Shown here piece by piece: positions 1 through 7,308 of a DNA stretch of 22,873 nucleotides. How positions within the stretch are numbered: the first letter of the stretch is position 1; the number at the start of each line of letters is the position of its first letter. A program made the translations under genes and the position numbers. Source of the DNA: Methanobacteriota archaeon (lineage in GTDB: Archaea; Thermoplasmatota; Poseidoniia; Poseidoniales; Thalassarchaeaceae); NCBI GenBank assembly GCA_002719615.1, contig PBHZ01000016.1:3981-26853 (forward strand), read 5' to 3'. The notes under the pieces are model-generated. The model ran no database searches and had not been told where the DNA came from. It was given only the letters and a program-made list of their open reading frames with translations.

Positions 1-866
1 ATTGATAAAAAGGAGTTTGGGGAAGGTAGAGAACTAACAACTCCGGAGTCATTTAGTTCAATCAATTTGATGCTCATATCCGCGGTTTGGTAGTTCGGAA
101 CGCCCTCGGTTTTAACTGAATAGACACTCGTGGCCATAAATTTCAGACTGAATGTCTGTTGATGGCTTCCGTTACTCAGAACTGTGAAATTATCAGAAGA
201 AATGTGAGAAGGCGCCATCAGCGTAATCCTAATTTTCTCAGGGGGAGCTTGTGAGTCAATTTCAACACTACTCATTGGAGAAAATACTGACCAACCGGAA
301 ACTTCCAAATCGTCCTTATTTGTAATCTCTAGATTGAACTGATCCCTGCCATTTCCATCATTATATACAGAAAATATCACGACTATTTCGTCCCCAATCC
401 CAGTCGTAACTAATGATTCCATAGCATCAACACGTAACCTGGAGAACTGATTAATGACCACAATTAGTTCGATTTCATCGGATTGTGTAATTGCACTCAC
501 AGGAGCTCCGTTAGCCTCTGTGACTTGTGATGTTATTGACACAACTTGCTGTCCCATAGGTTGCCTGAGCTCCCCTCTCACAGATACCTGGAATTCTGTT
601 TCACTACCTGGAGCAACTGTGCTCGATTCCGGGCCTGCAATAGCTAGAGCTCCGCTTTGATAGGTCATCTCCACCGTGACACTGTATGGATTAGAGTTCT
701 GGATTGAACAGTAGATAATTGTCGTTCTAGTCGCTCCGGGATATACATCAATCGGTGCTGGCTGATTACATTCGACTTCAACCTCAGGTACAACTTGTCC
801 CTGCGAGATCGGAAATAATTGGAGGATTATGATGGCTGTAATGAAGAAAAGTGAATTCCTCTTCAT
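1..866 (-). CDS. Secreted beta-rich (Ig/NEW3-like) protein, 3' end cut by window edge
   Basis: This frame runs open from an ATG at 866 to the left edge without a stop, so about 288 residues are visible and the C-terminus is missing. The N-terminus is a clear Sec-type signal peptide: a short basic start (MKRN), a hydrophobic core through about residue 20, then a small-residue cleavage region (ISQGQ). The mature part is rich in beta-forming residues. It holds two cysteines about 20 residues apart in its first module and phrases such as FSVYNDGNGRDQFNLEI, which resemble the NEW3/CARDB-like domains common on archaeal surface proteins. A TATA-like stretch lies near 889-901. Signal peptide and open frame are seen; the domain family is inferred. 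It could be one module of a much longer surface or S-layer-associated protein. Confidence 0.8.
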   Translation of the reverse strand, partial: MKRNSLFFITAIIILQLFPISQGQVVPEVEVECNQPAPIDVYPGATRTTIIYCSIQNSNPYSVTVEMTYQSGALAIAGPESSTVAPGSETEFQVSVRGELRQPMGQQVVSITSQVTEANGAPVSAITQSDEIELIVVINQFSRLRVDAMESLVTTGIGDEIVVIFSVYNDGNGRDQFNLEITNKDDLEVSGWSVFSPMSSVEIDSQAPPEKIRITLMAPSHISSDNFTVLSNGSHQQTFSLKFMATSVYSVKTEGVPNYQTADMSIKLIELNDSGVVSSLPSPNSFLS

Positions 867-1053
867 AATTCTGCCAAGGGGTACTCCTCTATGATATATT
901 CGAAATATTAGCTCGAATGTGGTAATAATTTTCTCCAACGAGTAGTTAGGACATGGTTGTAAACCAGGGACTTGTTGATAGTGGCATCAGCTAATTTAAG
1001 ATAGTTTACGACCCTGTATGATAGGTCAGGTTATCAAATGTCCTTGAATCCAA

Positions 1054-1152
1054 TCATTCTATGAACCATAGTTTCTCTTGTGTCATCGGCCTTTCTTCAA
1101 AGTTTTCCATGCAATCTTCACACCATGTTAAGGTGCATTCCACAGGCATCAT
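1054..1152 (-). CDS. Possible 32-residue cysteine-rich small protein downstream of sdhA
   Basis: The 320-base gap between the secreted protein gene and sdhA holds one small ORF, 34 bases after the sdhA stop and on the same strand. It reads MMPVECTLTWCEDCMENF and continues to a total of 32 residues. Cysteines at positions 6, 11 and 14 resemble half of a metal site. An in-frame stop lies just upstream, so the start must be one of the two adjacent ATGs at 1152 or 1149. No Shine-Dalgarno site is visible. Codon content looks protein-like, but the ORF is so short that chance cannot be excluded. I do not recognise a family. The rest of the gap (867-1053) shows only AT-rich promoter-like sequence. 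Confidence 0.3.
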   Translation of the reverse strand: MMPVECTLTWCEDCMENFEERPMTQEKLWFIE

Positions 1153-1186
1153 CCAGAAACGAAATCAATGGAATTATTGTCTAAAA

Positions 1187-2944
1187 TCACTCCAAAAGCC
1201 TACCATCTACGCCTAAATCAGAAAATTTAGATAATGGTTCTATCAATTCAGAACGCACATCTTTAACTTTCCTTATGCTAGTCTTTTGCTCTCCTTTCTC
1301 TAACTCAACTAAATAATTCACAATTTCTTTATCAGATAACTTTGGATAATCGGTCCTTTGGTGTGCACCTCGACTTTCTTCCCTTAGTAAAGCGGATTTC
1401 ATAGTTGCCTCAGCACTTTCAATTGAACCTAGTAAATCCAGGGCCAGAGCCAGATCAATGTATCCCTCGGCAGAGGGCCTTACATCGACATCATTAGATG
1501 CTTTTCTTACTTTTTCGAGTTTTTCAAGACCAATAATTAATCCATCACCCGACCTTACTACACCACAATATTTCCACATTATATCTCTAACTTTCCTTTG
1601 GAGTGGTCTTGCTAGATTTTCCCCCTCAGAGGTCAGTAAATCAAGTTCTTTATTTGCCTCTACTATGATACCTTTATCTCTAATCTGTAGTTCAAGTTTA
1701 TCCGAAAAGTCAGCTGCTTCCTCTCCGGCTATTTTTCCAAACACTAGTATCTCAGCTAATGAATTACCACCCAGTCTGTTAGCTCCGTGTAATCCGGCAG
1801 TACATTCTCCGGCAGCATATAATCCCATTACGCGTGTAGATTGGGTCTTCGGATCTACTACGACCCCTCCCATGCTGTAATGTGCTGTCGGTGCAACCTC
1901 CATTGGGGATCTGGATATGTCCAACATTTGCGACTCCATGAATTGCCTATACATTCTTGGAAGTTTTTCCATTATTTTTTCTTTTCCTAAATGGCTAATA
2001 TTCAACAAAACACCCTCATTATCTGTACCGCGGCCCTCGATGATTTCAGAGTAATTTGCCAAAGCGACCCTATCTCGGGTAGAAAGTTCCATTCTAGCCT
2101 TATCATAATTTTCCATGAACCTTTCACCATTTGAATTCGTTAGAATTCCGCCTTCTCCCCTAACTGCTTCAGTTACCAGTGTTCCCGCTAATGATTCGGG
2201 GTGAACCATTCCTGTTGGATGGAACTGTACCATTTCCATATCTGACAACTGGCAACCTGCATTCAAAGCTAGTCTCATAGCATCTCCGGTATTTTCATCA
2301 CGTCTTGATGAACTCCTTCTCCATATTCTGGTGTGGCCCCCAGCAGCCAAGATAATGGAATCCGCAAGATAAACACACCTTTCTCCCGTAACAATGTCAA
2401 ATGCAAGTGCACCAAAGCATTGTTTTTGTCCGTTTTTTTCGCTTACTAATAACTTTGAAACATACATCATATCTCTAATAGGTATACCAAGTTCGGAAAC
2501 CTTATCCAGCAGCGTAGTAAGAATTACTCTTCCAGTATAATCGCCGGCGTAACATGTTCTTCTGTATGTGTGCGCTCCGAAGAATCGTTGATCCAGTTTA
2601 CCTTCATCATTAACCGCAAAAGATGCACCCCAATCAACCAATTCATTGACTCTATTGGGAGACTCTTTTACGAGAGTTTCTACAATTTCAGGATCTGCAA
2701 TAAAATACCCATCTTGATATGTGTCAACAAAATGTTGAATCCAATCATCCTCGGGATCGACATTTCCTAAAGCTGCATTAATGCCTCCAGCAGCTAATGT
2801 AGTGTGAGCATCATTTCTCACTCTCTTACCTATTATCATAACTTCGCAGCCTTTCTCATGAGCCCCAATGGCAGCTCGTAAACCCGCACCTCCTGAGCCT
2901 ATTACCAAAACATTGCAAATCTCCGTCCGATACCCTCTATTCAT
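1187..2944 (-). CDS. sdhA: Succinate dehydrogenase/fumarate reductase flavoprotein subunit
   Basis: This is the FAD-binding subunit that oxidises succinate to fumarate or runs the reverse reaction. The 585-residue length is normal for SdhA/FrdA. Visible motifs in order: dinucleotide fold GSGGAG at about 17-22; H47 in AHTTLAAGGINAALGN, the position of the covalent FAD histidine; FHPTG at 241-245; RGEGG at 262-266; the STRDR arginines at 289-292; HYSMGG at 355-360; and the FAD loop HGANRLGGNSLAE at 386-398. The C-terminal domain carries the ESRGAHQRTDYP signature. L-aspartate oxidase (NadB) is related, but the EGRGTDNEGVLLNISHL region favours SdhA/FrdA. No iron-sulfur or membrane-anchor subunit gene lies within the window. 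The start ATG at 2944 follows GGGGAG by 6 bases and a TATATC-type box further upstream. Confidence 0.9.
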   Translation of the reverse strand: MNRGYRTEICNVLVIGSGGAGLRAAIGAHEKGCEVMIIGKRVRNDAHTTLAAGGINAALGNVDPEDDWIQHFVDTYQDGYFIADPEIVETLVKESPNRVNELVDWGASFAVNDEGKLDQRFFGAHTYRRTCYAGDYTGRVILTTLLDKVSELGIPIRDMMYVSKLLVSEKNGQKQCFGALAFDIVTGERCVYLADSIILAAGGHTRIWRRSSSRRDENTGDAMRLALNAGCQLSDMEMVQFHPTGMVHPESLAGTLVTEAVRGEGGILTNSNGERFMENYDKARMELSTRDRVALANYSEIIEGRGTDNEGVLLNISHLGKEKIMEKLPRMYRQFMESQMLDISRSPMEVAPTAHYSMGGVVVDPKTQSTRVMGLYAAGECTAGLHGANRLGGNSLAEILVFGKIAGEEAADFSDKLELQIRDKGIIVEANKELDLLTSEGENLARPLQRKVRDIMWKYCGVVRSGDGLIIGLEKLEKVRKASNDVDVRPSAEGYIDLALALDLLGSIESAEATMKSALLREESRGAHQRTDYPKLSDKEIVNYLVELEKGEQKTSIRKVKDVRSELIEPLSKFSDLGVDGRLLE

Positions 2945-3032
2945 TCCGTTCTCCCCTGATATATTCCAAGAAAATTAATGATATAATCTTGATGATAGGC
3001 GACTCCCATTATCAGATTATGCAAAGGTAGGT

Positions 3033-3055
3033 AATGTGAATTACTATTTCACATT
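3033..3055. repeat. Inverted repeat upstream of sdhA
   Basis: AATGTGAA (3033-3040) and TTCACATT (3048-3055) are perfect 8-bp arms around a 7-base loop. The element sits between the end of the small membrane protein gene (3114) and the sdhA start (2944). It could be a hairpin ending the upstream transcript or an operator. Only the symmetry is seen. Confidence 0.4.
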
Positions 3056-3113
3056 TTCATTAGTGACTATATCGTAATATTGGGATGCCCGATACCCCTA
3101 GATTGGGCCCAAT

Positions 3114-3437
3114 TCAAACTCCGATGGTACCGAGTGTTACCCAGAAAAATATATTTCCAAAAAGAGCGATCAAAAAAATAATTTCAATCACGATATCTTT
3201 TTTACCAAATCTCCATTTATCCCTGATTGACAAGAACAATCCAACAAATGCAATCGGCGTTCCGATTGTAACAGTGAAAATTGACCAATACAAATAGGAA
3301 AACCCATCATCAAAGAATATGTCAACTACTGGGAGAAGAAAAGCAAAAGTATAGTTGAATGTGATGATTAGTCCTAGTCCTGCTATCTTCCACCCTCGTA
3401 GTGAATATTGTGGGTTACCGCCCAGAGCTTCAGACAT
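3114..3437 (-). CDS. Small membrane protein, about three TM segments
   Basis: A 107-residue protein of unknown family. Hydrophobic stretches at roughly 17-39, 48-68 and 83-106 suggest three membrane helices. A basic loop (RDKWRFGKKD) between the second and third probably faces the cytoplasm. It starts at an ATG (MSEALGGNPQYS) and ends with the last helix, leaving almost no C-terminal tail. The gene is on the same strand as sdhA, 169 bases upstream, which raises the question of an SdhC/D-like anchor. It has no histidine at all, so it cannot supply the usual heme ligands and I do not call it an anchor. Another small three-helix membrane protein lies 69 bases upstream on the same strand. Confidence 0.7.
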   Translation of the reverse strand: MSEALGGNPQYSLRGWKIAGLGLIITFNYTFAFLLPVVDIFFDDGFSYLYWSIFTVTIGTPIAFVGLFLSIRDKWRFGKKDIVIEIIFLIALFGNIFFWVTLGTIGV

Positions 3438-3506
3438 ATCATCAGATAAGGGCCTCGCTTTATGATGGTCTTTGTCATCAAGGGGTCACTCAACAAATGT
3501 CCTAGC

Positions 3507-3812
3507 TTAATATCCATAACCAAATCCAAAGTTACCAATTCCGTTACTTAGCCATACCAAAAATAGAATCATCATCGATAACATCACTAAAGTACCATAC
3601 ATCATAACTCTCCTGTTGTTGATGTATTCGTAGATCAGGATACCAATCGCTACTAATGGTGTGATCATTAAAAGAAATATGAGATCCTTTGCCCCTCCTG
3701 AGGTATCTGGTACAAATAGCAAACCAAGAATTGGAGGTACAAGTGGCACAAAGAAGCCTTTCAGGAAATACCACAACCCCGATGATTTTCTATTAAGTTC
3801 CACGATATCCAA
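3507..3812 (-). CDS. Small membrane protein with Gly/aromatic C-terminal tail
   Basis: A 101-residue protein, not recognised. Three hydrophobic segments are visible at about 16-34, 43-63 and 70-90. The first is proline-rich (VPLVPPILGLLFVP), and the short C-terminus is glycine/aromatic (IGNFGFGYGY). The start is uncertain: the frame opens with TTG at 3812, and a GTG three codons later is an alternative; no ATG precedes the first helix. A second frame on this strand (3544-3774) has no coherent character. The gene may be co-transcribed with the 107-residue membrane protein that follows 69 bases downstream. Confidence 0.6.
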   Translation of the reverse strand: MDIVELNRKSSGLWYFLKGFFVPLVPPILGLLFVPDTSGGAKDLIFLLMITPLVAIGILIYEYINNRRVMMYGTLVMLSMMILFLVWLSNGIGNFGFGYGY

Positions 3813-3963
3813 CCCTAGGATTTGATTAATTAAATATTTACCTCTGCAAGAATGCGTTCATTGTAGCTTCAGGAGTTATAGTAATATTCAACAGAAAAAC
3901 GATAAATTTTATTGTTATCCGCGAAAATATTGACTCAACAGCGAAAAAAACCGCATCAAATGA

Positions 3964-4021
3964 CATATACAGATGTACAGCTATGCAAGGGATTCCCTTG
4001 CATGCATATACAGATACATAG
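3964..4021. promoter_or_regulatory. Perfect palindrome flanked by 11-bp direct repeats in a divergent intergenic region
   Basis: ATGCAAGGGA-T-TCCCTTGCAT (3983-4003) is a perfect palindrome with 10-bp arms and one central base. On each side lies the same 11-mer, CATATACAGAT (3964-3974 and 4005-4015), followed by similar hexamers. The element sits in the 276-base gap between a minus-strand gene starting near 3812 and a plus-strand gene starting at 4089. The arrangement resembles a complex operator, but no regulator is assigned. Confidence 0.5.
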
Positions 4022-4088
4022 GTAGGGTAGATGATGTCAGCATTAAGAAAGGAGATTATTATCAACCCTGAATATATAGAGCGCTTTG

Positions 4089-4319
4089 ATGTACAGTTGT
4101 AAACATGTTTTTGAGAGACCAAAATTGGAAAAGATTACGGAATTTTGTGCAGATGGTGACCCAAATTATGCACTTGTTAATCTAAAATGCTCCATTTGTG
4201 GAGTAGTGGGGAGCGCTGTTGCCAATATCGAATGGGGAGGTATAATGATCGATTTTGAATGGTCAGATGGGGTTGATTTCGGACACTATCCTCCTCCTAA
4301 TTCATCTTCATCAAACTAA
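4089..4319 (+). CDS. Small putative zinc-binding protein
   Basis: A 76-residue soluble protein of unknown family. From the ATG at 4089 it begins MYSCKHVF, giving C4 and H6. Further candidate ligands are C20 and the CSIC pair C34/C37, so a single zinc-ribbon-like site is plausible. The second half is acidic and aromatic (IEWGGIMIDFEWSDG), and the tail is a serine-rich low-complexity stretch. A TTG three bases upstream could also serve as start; ATG is preferred. The next gene, a small membrane protein, follows after 58 bases on the same strand, so both may be driven from the unusual intergenic region at 3813-4088. No function is assigned. Confidence 0.6.
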   Translation: MYSCKHVFERPKLEKITEFCADGDPNYALVNLKCSICGVVGSAVANIEWGGIMIDFEWSDGVDFGHYPPPNSSSSN

Positions 4320-4377
4320 TAACTCGTATCCATCCAATAAACGGTGGAGTTATTGATACAGATACGTTCGCACAATT

Positions 4378-4614
4378 ATGTTCGAGTATAGCGTTGGCCT
4401 AATTTGTGGTTATGCTATGGCAAAGTATATGACACCGAGACTGCCTCGTCTAAAGACCAAGAAATATCATCTCCACCATTGGATATGGTGCTCGATGGTG
4501 CTCCTGTGTGCGTATTACGTCGGTGCACCCGATGTCGTATACGGTGGTTTGACCGGGGCCGTCTTGCAGGGATTAACCTACAAGAATTGGGGCATATTGG
4601 CATCATACGAGTAA
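4378..4614 (+). CDS. Small membrane protein with HLHHW motif
   Basis: A 78-residue protein with two hydrophobic stretches (about 5-17 and 36-62) joined by a basic segment that contains KKYHLHHWIW. Three histidines followed by tryptophan at a membrane boundary could bind metal or lipid head groups. The second half (GGLTGAVLQGLTYKNW) is glycine-rich and helix-packing in character. I do not recognise a characterised family. The ATG at 4378 is the only sensible start. Overlapping frames on both strands across 4400-4780 lack this coherence. Codon use seems slightly more GC-rich than neighbours, which may hint at a different origin, but the gene is too short to be sure. Confidence 0.65.
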   Translation: MFEYSVGLICGYAMAKYMTPRLPRLKTKKYHLHHWIWCSMVLLCAYYVGAPDVVYGGLTGAVLQGLTYKNWGILASYE

Positions 4615-4744
4615 CTGGGATATGGTTAAGGGACATTAACATTAACGACGCTTCATTCTCAGAGAGAGTTGGGAGCAAAGCAAGTACACGTATCTTCTCA
4701 TACAAAGGATATAATCTTCATAATCGAGTGGACTTCGACGTCGT

Positions 4745-4800
4745 TCCCAGTAAGAAAAAATGCTGGGAGACCTGAATTAGCATCAAATTCGCTAGCGAAT
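4745..4800. repeat. Hairpin and 14-bp palindrome between convergent genes
   Basis: The 200-base gap between convergent genes (ends at 4614 and 4815) holds two symmetric elements. One is a stem TCCCAG/CTGGGA at 4745-4750 and 4763-4768 with a 12-base A-rich loop. The other is the perfect palindrome ATTCGCTAGCGAAT at 4787-4800. They may end transcription from both sides. No gene is supported in this gap. Confidence 0.35.
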
Positions 4801-4814
4801 ACTCCTTATTACGA

Positions 4815-5483
4815 TCATTCGATTACTCTGAATCGATTCATTAGCGTCATCAACTTATTAGGTACAGGTGCTAGATATACTCTCCCTGTGCCTCGAATTA
4901 CGTTAACAAAACCTTCTCCACCAGCAATCTTTGAAAGAGCATTCTTACCCAACATTTTACTAGTAAATTGTAAAGATGCGTCTCTTGCAACGGCGAAACT
5001 TCCATCTATAGTCAATGTATCATTCTCCAGATGAATTACCTGTAAAGGGCCTTGTGAATGTACCACAACATTACCTTTTCCTTTAACTGATGTTTGAAAA
5101 AATCCTTCCCCTCCTGCAATCATAGACATACCCTTGTTTCGGAATATACCGACTTCAATATCTATATCTGAACAAATATAAGCCCCCTGATCGAGAATCA
5201 TCTCACCTTCAATCTCGAGAATATGATATTCACCCAGTGTCGGGGGTCCAAAATATATCTCTCCCTTACCTTTGTATGTTGGCCTGAATATATCTTCTCC
5301 AGAAACCATTGATTTCAGAAATCCACCAACACTTGGCGCTTTTGTTTGCATCTCAATATCTCCTTTCATGTAATGTAATGCTCCTGATTCTGAGCGAATA
5401 CTATCTCCACTCAAAATCACTTTAACCATCTTCATACCTTCAGCATCCACAATCTCAATATCGGCCATAATATTCGTTGACAT
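4815..5483 (-). CDS. AIM24/DUF124 family protein
   Basis: A 222-residue protein of the AIM24 (TIGR00266) family, found across bacteria and archaea and, as AIM24, in mitochondria. Its biochemical role is not established; a link to membrane or complex organisation is known only for the mitochondrial member. Family marks seen here are the early SGALHYMKGDIEMQTK segment, GGFLKSMVSGEDIF at about 53-66, and repeated glycine-rich turns IAGGEGFFQTSVKGKG and IAGGEGFVNVIRGTGRVYLA typical of its double beta-roll. There is no signal peptide or membrane segment, so it is cytoplasmic or peripheral. It starts at ATG 5483; an internal ATG five codons later is possible. The length is normal for the family. 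It is convergent with the HLHHW protein gene. Confidence 0.88.
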   Translation of the reverse strand: MSTNIMADIEIVDAEGMKMVKVILSGDSIRSESGALHYMKGDIEMQTKAPSVGGFLKSMVSGEDIFRPTYKGKGEIYFGPPTLGEYHILEIEGEMILDQGAYICSDIDIEVGIFRNKGMSMIAGGEGFFQTSVKGKGNVVVHSQGPLQVIHLENDTLTIDGSFAVARDASLQFTSKMLGKNALSKIAGGEGFVNVIRGTGRVYLAPVPNKLMTLMNRFRVIE

Positions 5484-5677
5484 CTAGTGTTGATTAAATT
5501 TGTTCCTGCATTAAACAAAACAGCGAACATATTTCTGCTCATACCCATGATTTTGCTCAAGATATCTGCGAAAACTATCAATAAACTTTTGATTCTTATG
5601 TAATTGGAAGGGAGAAGGGGGTATGATACCTACGAGTACATGATTGCTTAGTGATAAATACATAATCTAGGGTTTAC

Positions 5678-5800
5678 CTACATGTCGAATTTTATTGCAA
5701 TAATAGCCACGATAGATAGCAATATTAAATCAAAAATGAACCTTAATCTAACAATTTTCCCGGTTGACTTCCACCAAACCTCTTTGACGTCTTCCTCCAT
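5678..5800 (-). CDS. 40-residue single-TM protein, N-terminal paralogue of the upstream gene
   Basis: A tiny ORF that reads MEEDVKEVWWKSTGKIV and then one hydrophobic helix (roughly residues 20-36) before the stop. Its start lies 5 bases after the stop of the larger membrane protein gene upstream, so translation is probably coupled. Its first eleven residues match the EEDV-MEVWWK segment of that upstream protein, and the DNA match extends into the leader (TGACAGACAT). This conserved, frame-preserving similarity is the main reason to call it a gene despite its size. A short cytoplasmic tag plus one membrane helix suggests a small membrane-embedded partner. Function is unknown. Confidence 0.6.
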   Translation of the reverse strand: MEEDVKEVWWKSTGKIVRLRFIFDLILLSIVAIIAIKFDM

Positions 5801-5805
5801 GTCTG

Positions 5806-6288
5806 TCACTCTTCATCGATTACTTTTCTACTACTAAAAAAAGACCACATAGCAAAAGGAATTGACCAAAAGAATCCCCCAATTGTCCCAATAGCTACCA
5901 CTGAGACTAAAGTAATTGGTTCATAATTTGGCATTCCAAAGAGAGGTCCAAATAATGGAATAACCGATGTAATACATCCTACGGGGATTAGAATTTTTAG
6001 ACTAACTTCAGGCCAATTGGCAAGTTTTGATATTTGATTTACTATGAATGCTGAAAATAATGCTAAAGAAAACCAACCACCAAATAATACTGCAAAAGAC
6101 CCAGGATCAAATTCAGGAAGAATGAACACAAAAAGAATCAGTATTGCGAGTATCGCACCAGTGGCTGAACCAGAAAAGGTGATGTGTTTCCAATCTGTCT
6201 TCCACCAAACCTCCATGACGTCTTCCTCTAATATGTCTGTCAGTAAGGGCGTCCCTCTATGATTTAATCGCAAGATATCACAGAGCAT
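5806..6288 (-). CDS. Membrane protein, about four TM segments
   Basis: A 160-residue membrane protein with helices at roughly 40-60, 65-85, 98-118 and 124-150. It is not recognised. The start is uncertain. The ATG at 6288 gives 160 residues, while the ATG at 6216 gives 136 residues beginning MEVWWKTDWK. The segment LEEDVMEVWWK matches the start of the 40-residue protein encoded directly downstream, so the EEDV part may once have been the N-terminus; here the expected start codon reads ATATTA. A TATA-like ATTAAAT around 6264-6271 would suit the shorter form. It is divergent from the alpha/beta hydrolase gene, 29 bases away if the long start is used. Confidence 0.65.
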   Translation of the reverse strand: MLCDILRLNHRGTPLLTDILEEDVMEVWWKTDWKHITFSGSATGAILAILILFVFILPEFDPGSFAVLFGGWFSLALFSAFIVNQISKLANWPEVSLKILIPVGCITSVIPLFGPLFGMPNYEPITLVSVVAIGTIGGFFWSIPFAMWSFFSSRKVIDEE

Positions 6289-6317
6289 ATCTAAAGTAGT
6301 ATACCCTCACTTGATTT

Positions 6318-7247
6318 ATGATGGGTCTGATGAAATCCCTTATCTTCGGTCCAGAGGAAGGAGATATAGAAGATTTGAGAAGGAAGTATGGATCGTCTCC
6401 TTCACAGTTTATCACATTATCAAATGGTGTTGTTGTCCATCTTAGAGATGAGGGTGATTCTGATGCTCCGTCGATTATCCTTGTTCATGGACACAGTGAG
6501 GATCTGTACACGTGGAACCGGCTAGTGAAGCATCTGAATGGAAGTTTCAGAGTTATCAGATTTGATTTACGCAGACATGGTTTAACCGGCCCAGCACCCG
6601 ACAATGAATACAGCATTGAGAATTACGTTTCGGATTTATCCCTGGTAATCGAGCACCTCGAAATTGAAAGTTTTATTTTGGTTGGTCACTCTATGGGAGG
6701 AAGAATCTCGGTCAAGTACACTATGGCGAACCAAACCAGAGTAAACGGTCTGATACTTCTATCTGCAAGTGGTGCACCAAAGAAGGAAAATACGCCTCAA
6801 CCCATGGCTCTAAGACTAATGAGGAATCCACTTGGTCGTTTTTTAGTCAAACGTATTTGGTCTAGAGATATGGCTAAAAAATCCCTTTCAGACATGGTAT
6901 TTGATGAGTCATCCATTACAGAACAAGAAATAGATCGGATGTGGGAGTTCTCAAAATATCCAGGTAGCATGGATGCAATGTTTCGAGAATTTGCAGAAAC
7001 CTGGGAAGATTTCAAACCGACAGAGATTGGAGAAATAGCCACTAATTCACTGTTAATTTGGGGGAAAGAGGATACTATTTGTCCAGAAAGCATGGGGAGG
7101 TGGTATGATTCTCAACTACCCAATTCTACCATGATTGGTTTTCCCAATATCGGACATAATCCTCAGTTTGAATGTCCAGACGAATGTTTCGAAGAGATTT
7201 CTGCTTGGATAAGACGCTTTATTAGTCTACAGGGGCTTCGTATTTGA
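6318..7247 (+). CDS. Alpha/beta-fold hydrolase
   Basis: A 309-residue serine hydrolase of the alpha/beta superfamily. The oxyanion region HGHS is at 57-60, the nucleophile elbow GHSMGG at 123-128 (S125), a candidate acid D252 is in WGKEDTICP, and the catalytic histidine is H280 in GHNPQF. The lid region at about 155-230 is helical and basic. The substrate cannot be told from sequence: esterase, epoxide or C-C bond hydrolases share this layout. No signal peptide is seen, so it is cytoplasmic. Three Met codons stand near the start (1, 2 and 5); the first is used. It heads a plus-strand run with a nitroreductase-family gene 61 bases downstream and pirin beyond, suggesting a small-molecule turnover cluster. 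Confidence 0.9.
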   Translation: MMGLMKSLIFGPEEGDIEDLRRKYGSSPSQFITLSNGVVVHLRDEGDSDAPSIILVHGHSEDLYTWNRLVKHLNGSFRVIRFDLRRHGLTGPAPDNEYSIENYVSDLSLVIEHLEIESFILVGHSMGGRISVKYTMANQTRVNGLILLSASGAPKKENTPQPMALRLMRNPLGRFLVKRIWSRDMAKKSLSDMVFDESSITEQEIDRMWEFSKYPGSMDAMFREFAETWEDFKPTEIGEIATNSLLIWGKEDTICPESMGRWYDSQLPNSTMIGFPNIGHNPQFECPDECFEEISAWIRRFISLQGLRI

Positions 7248-7308
7248 TCTCTTATCTTTCTGTTTTATTTCCGCAGGTTTCATTTTAAGATCCTGTTCAC
7301 AGACAGTC

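Noticed and set aside
454..660. Plus-strand ORF of 68 codons near the left edge
   Set aside because: It lies wholly within the minus-strand secreted-protein gene, which has a signal peptide and an open frame to the edge; the plus frame has no protein character.
3114..3812. The two small membrane proteins as SdhC/SdhD anchors of sdhA
   Set aside because: Neither contains any histidine for heme binding, and the gaps (69 and 169 bases) do not suggest tight coupling.
4031..4102. 23-residue plus-strand micro-ORF overlapping the start of the zinc-binding protein gene
   Set aside because: It could be a leader peptide, but nothing except position supports it, so it is not listed as a gene.
3838..4122. 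Minus-strand ORF of 94 codons
   Set aside because: It crosses the palindrome and the start of the plus-strand zinc-binding protein gene and shows no coherent motif; promoter region is the better reading.
4404..5034. Overlapping ORFs on both strands across the HLHHW gene, the spacer and the AIM24 gene
   Set aside because: They are frames opposite or offset to better-supported genes and contain no recognisable motif or membrane pattern.
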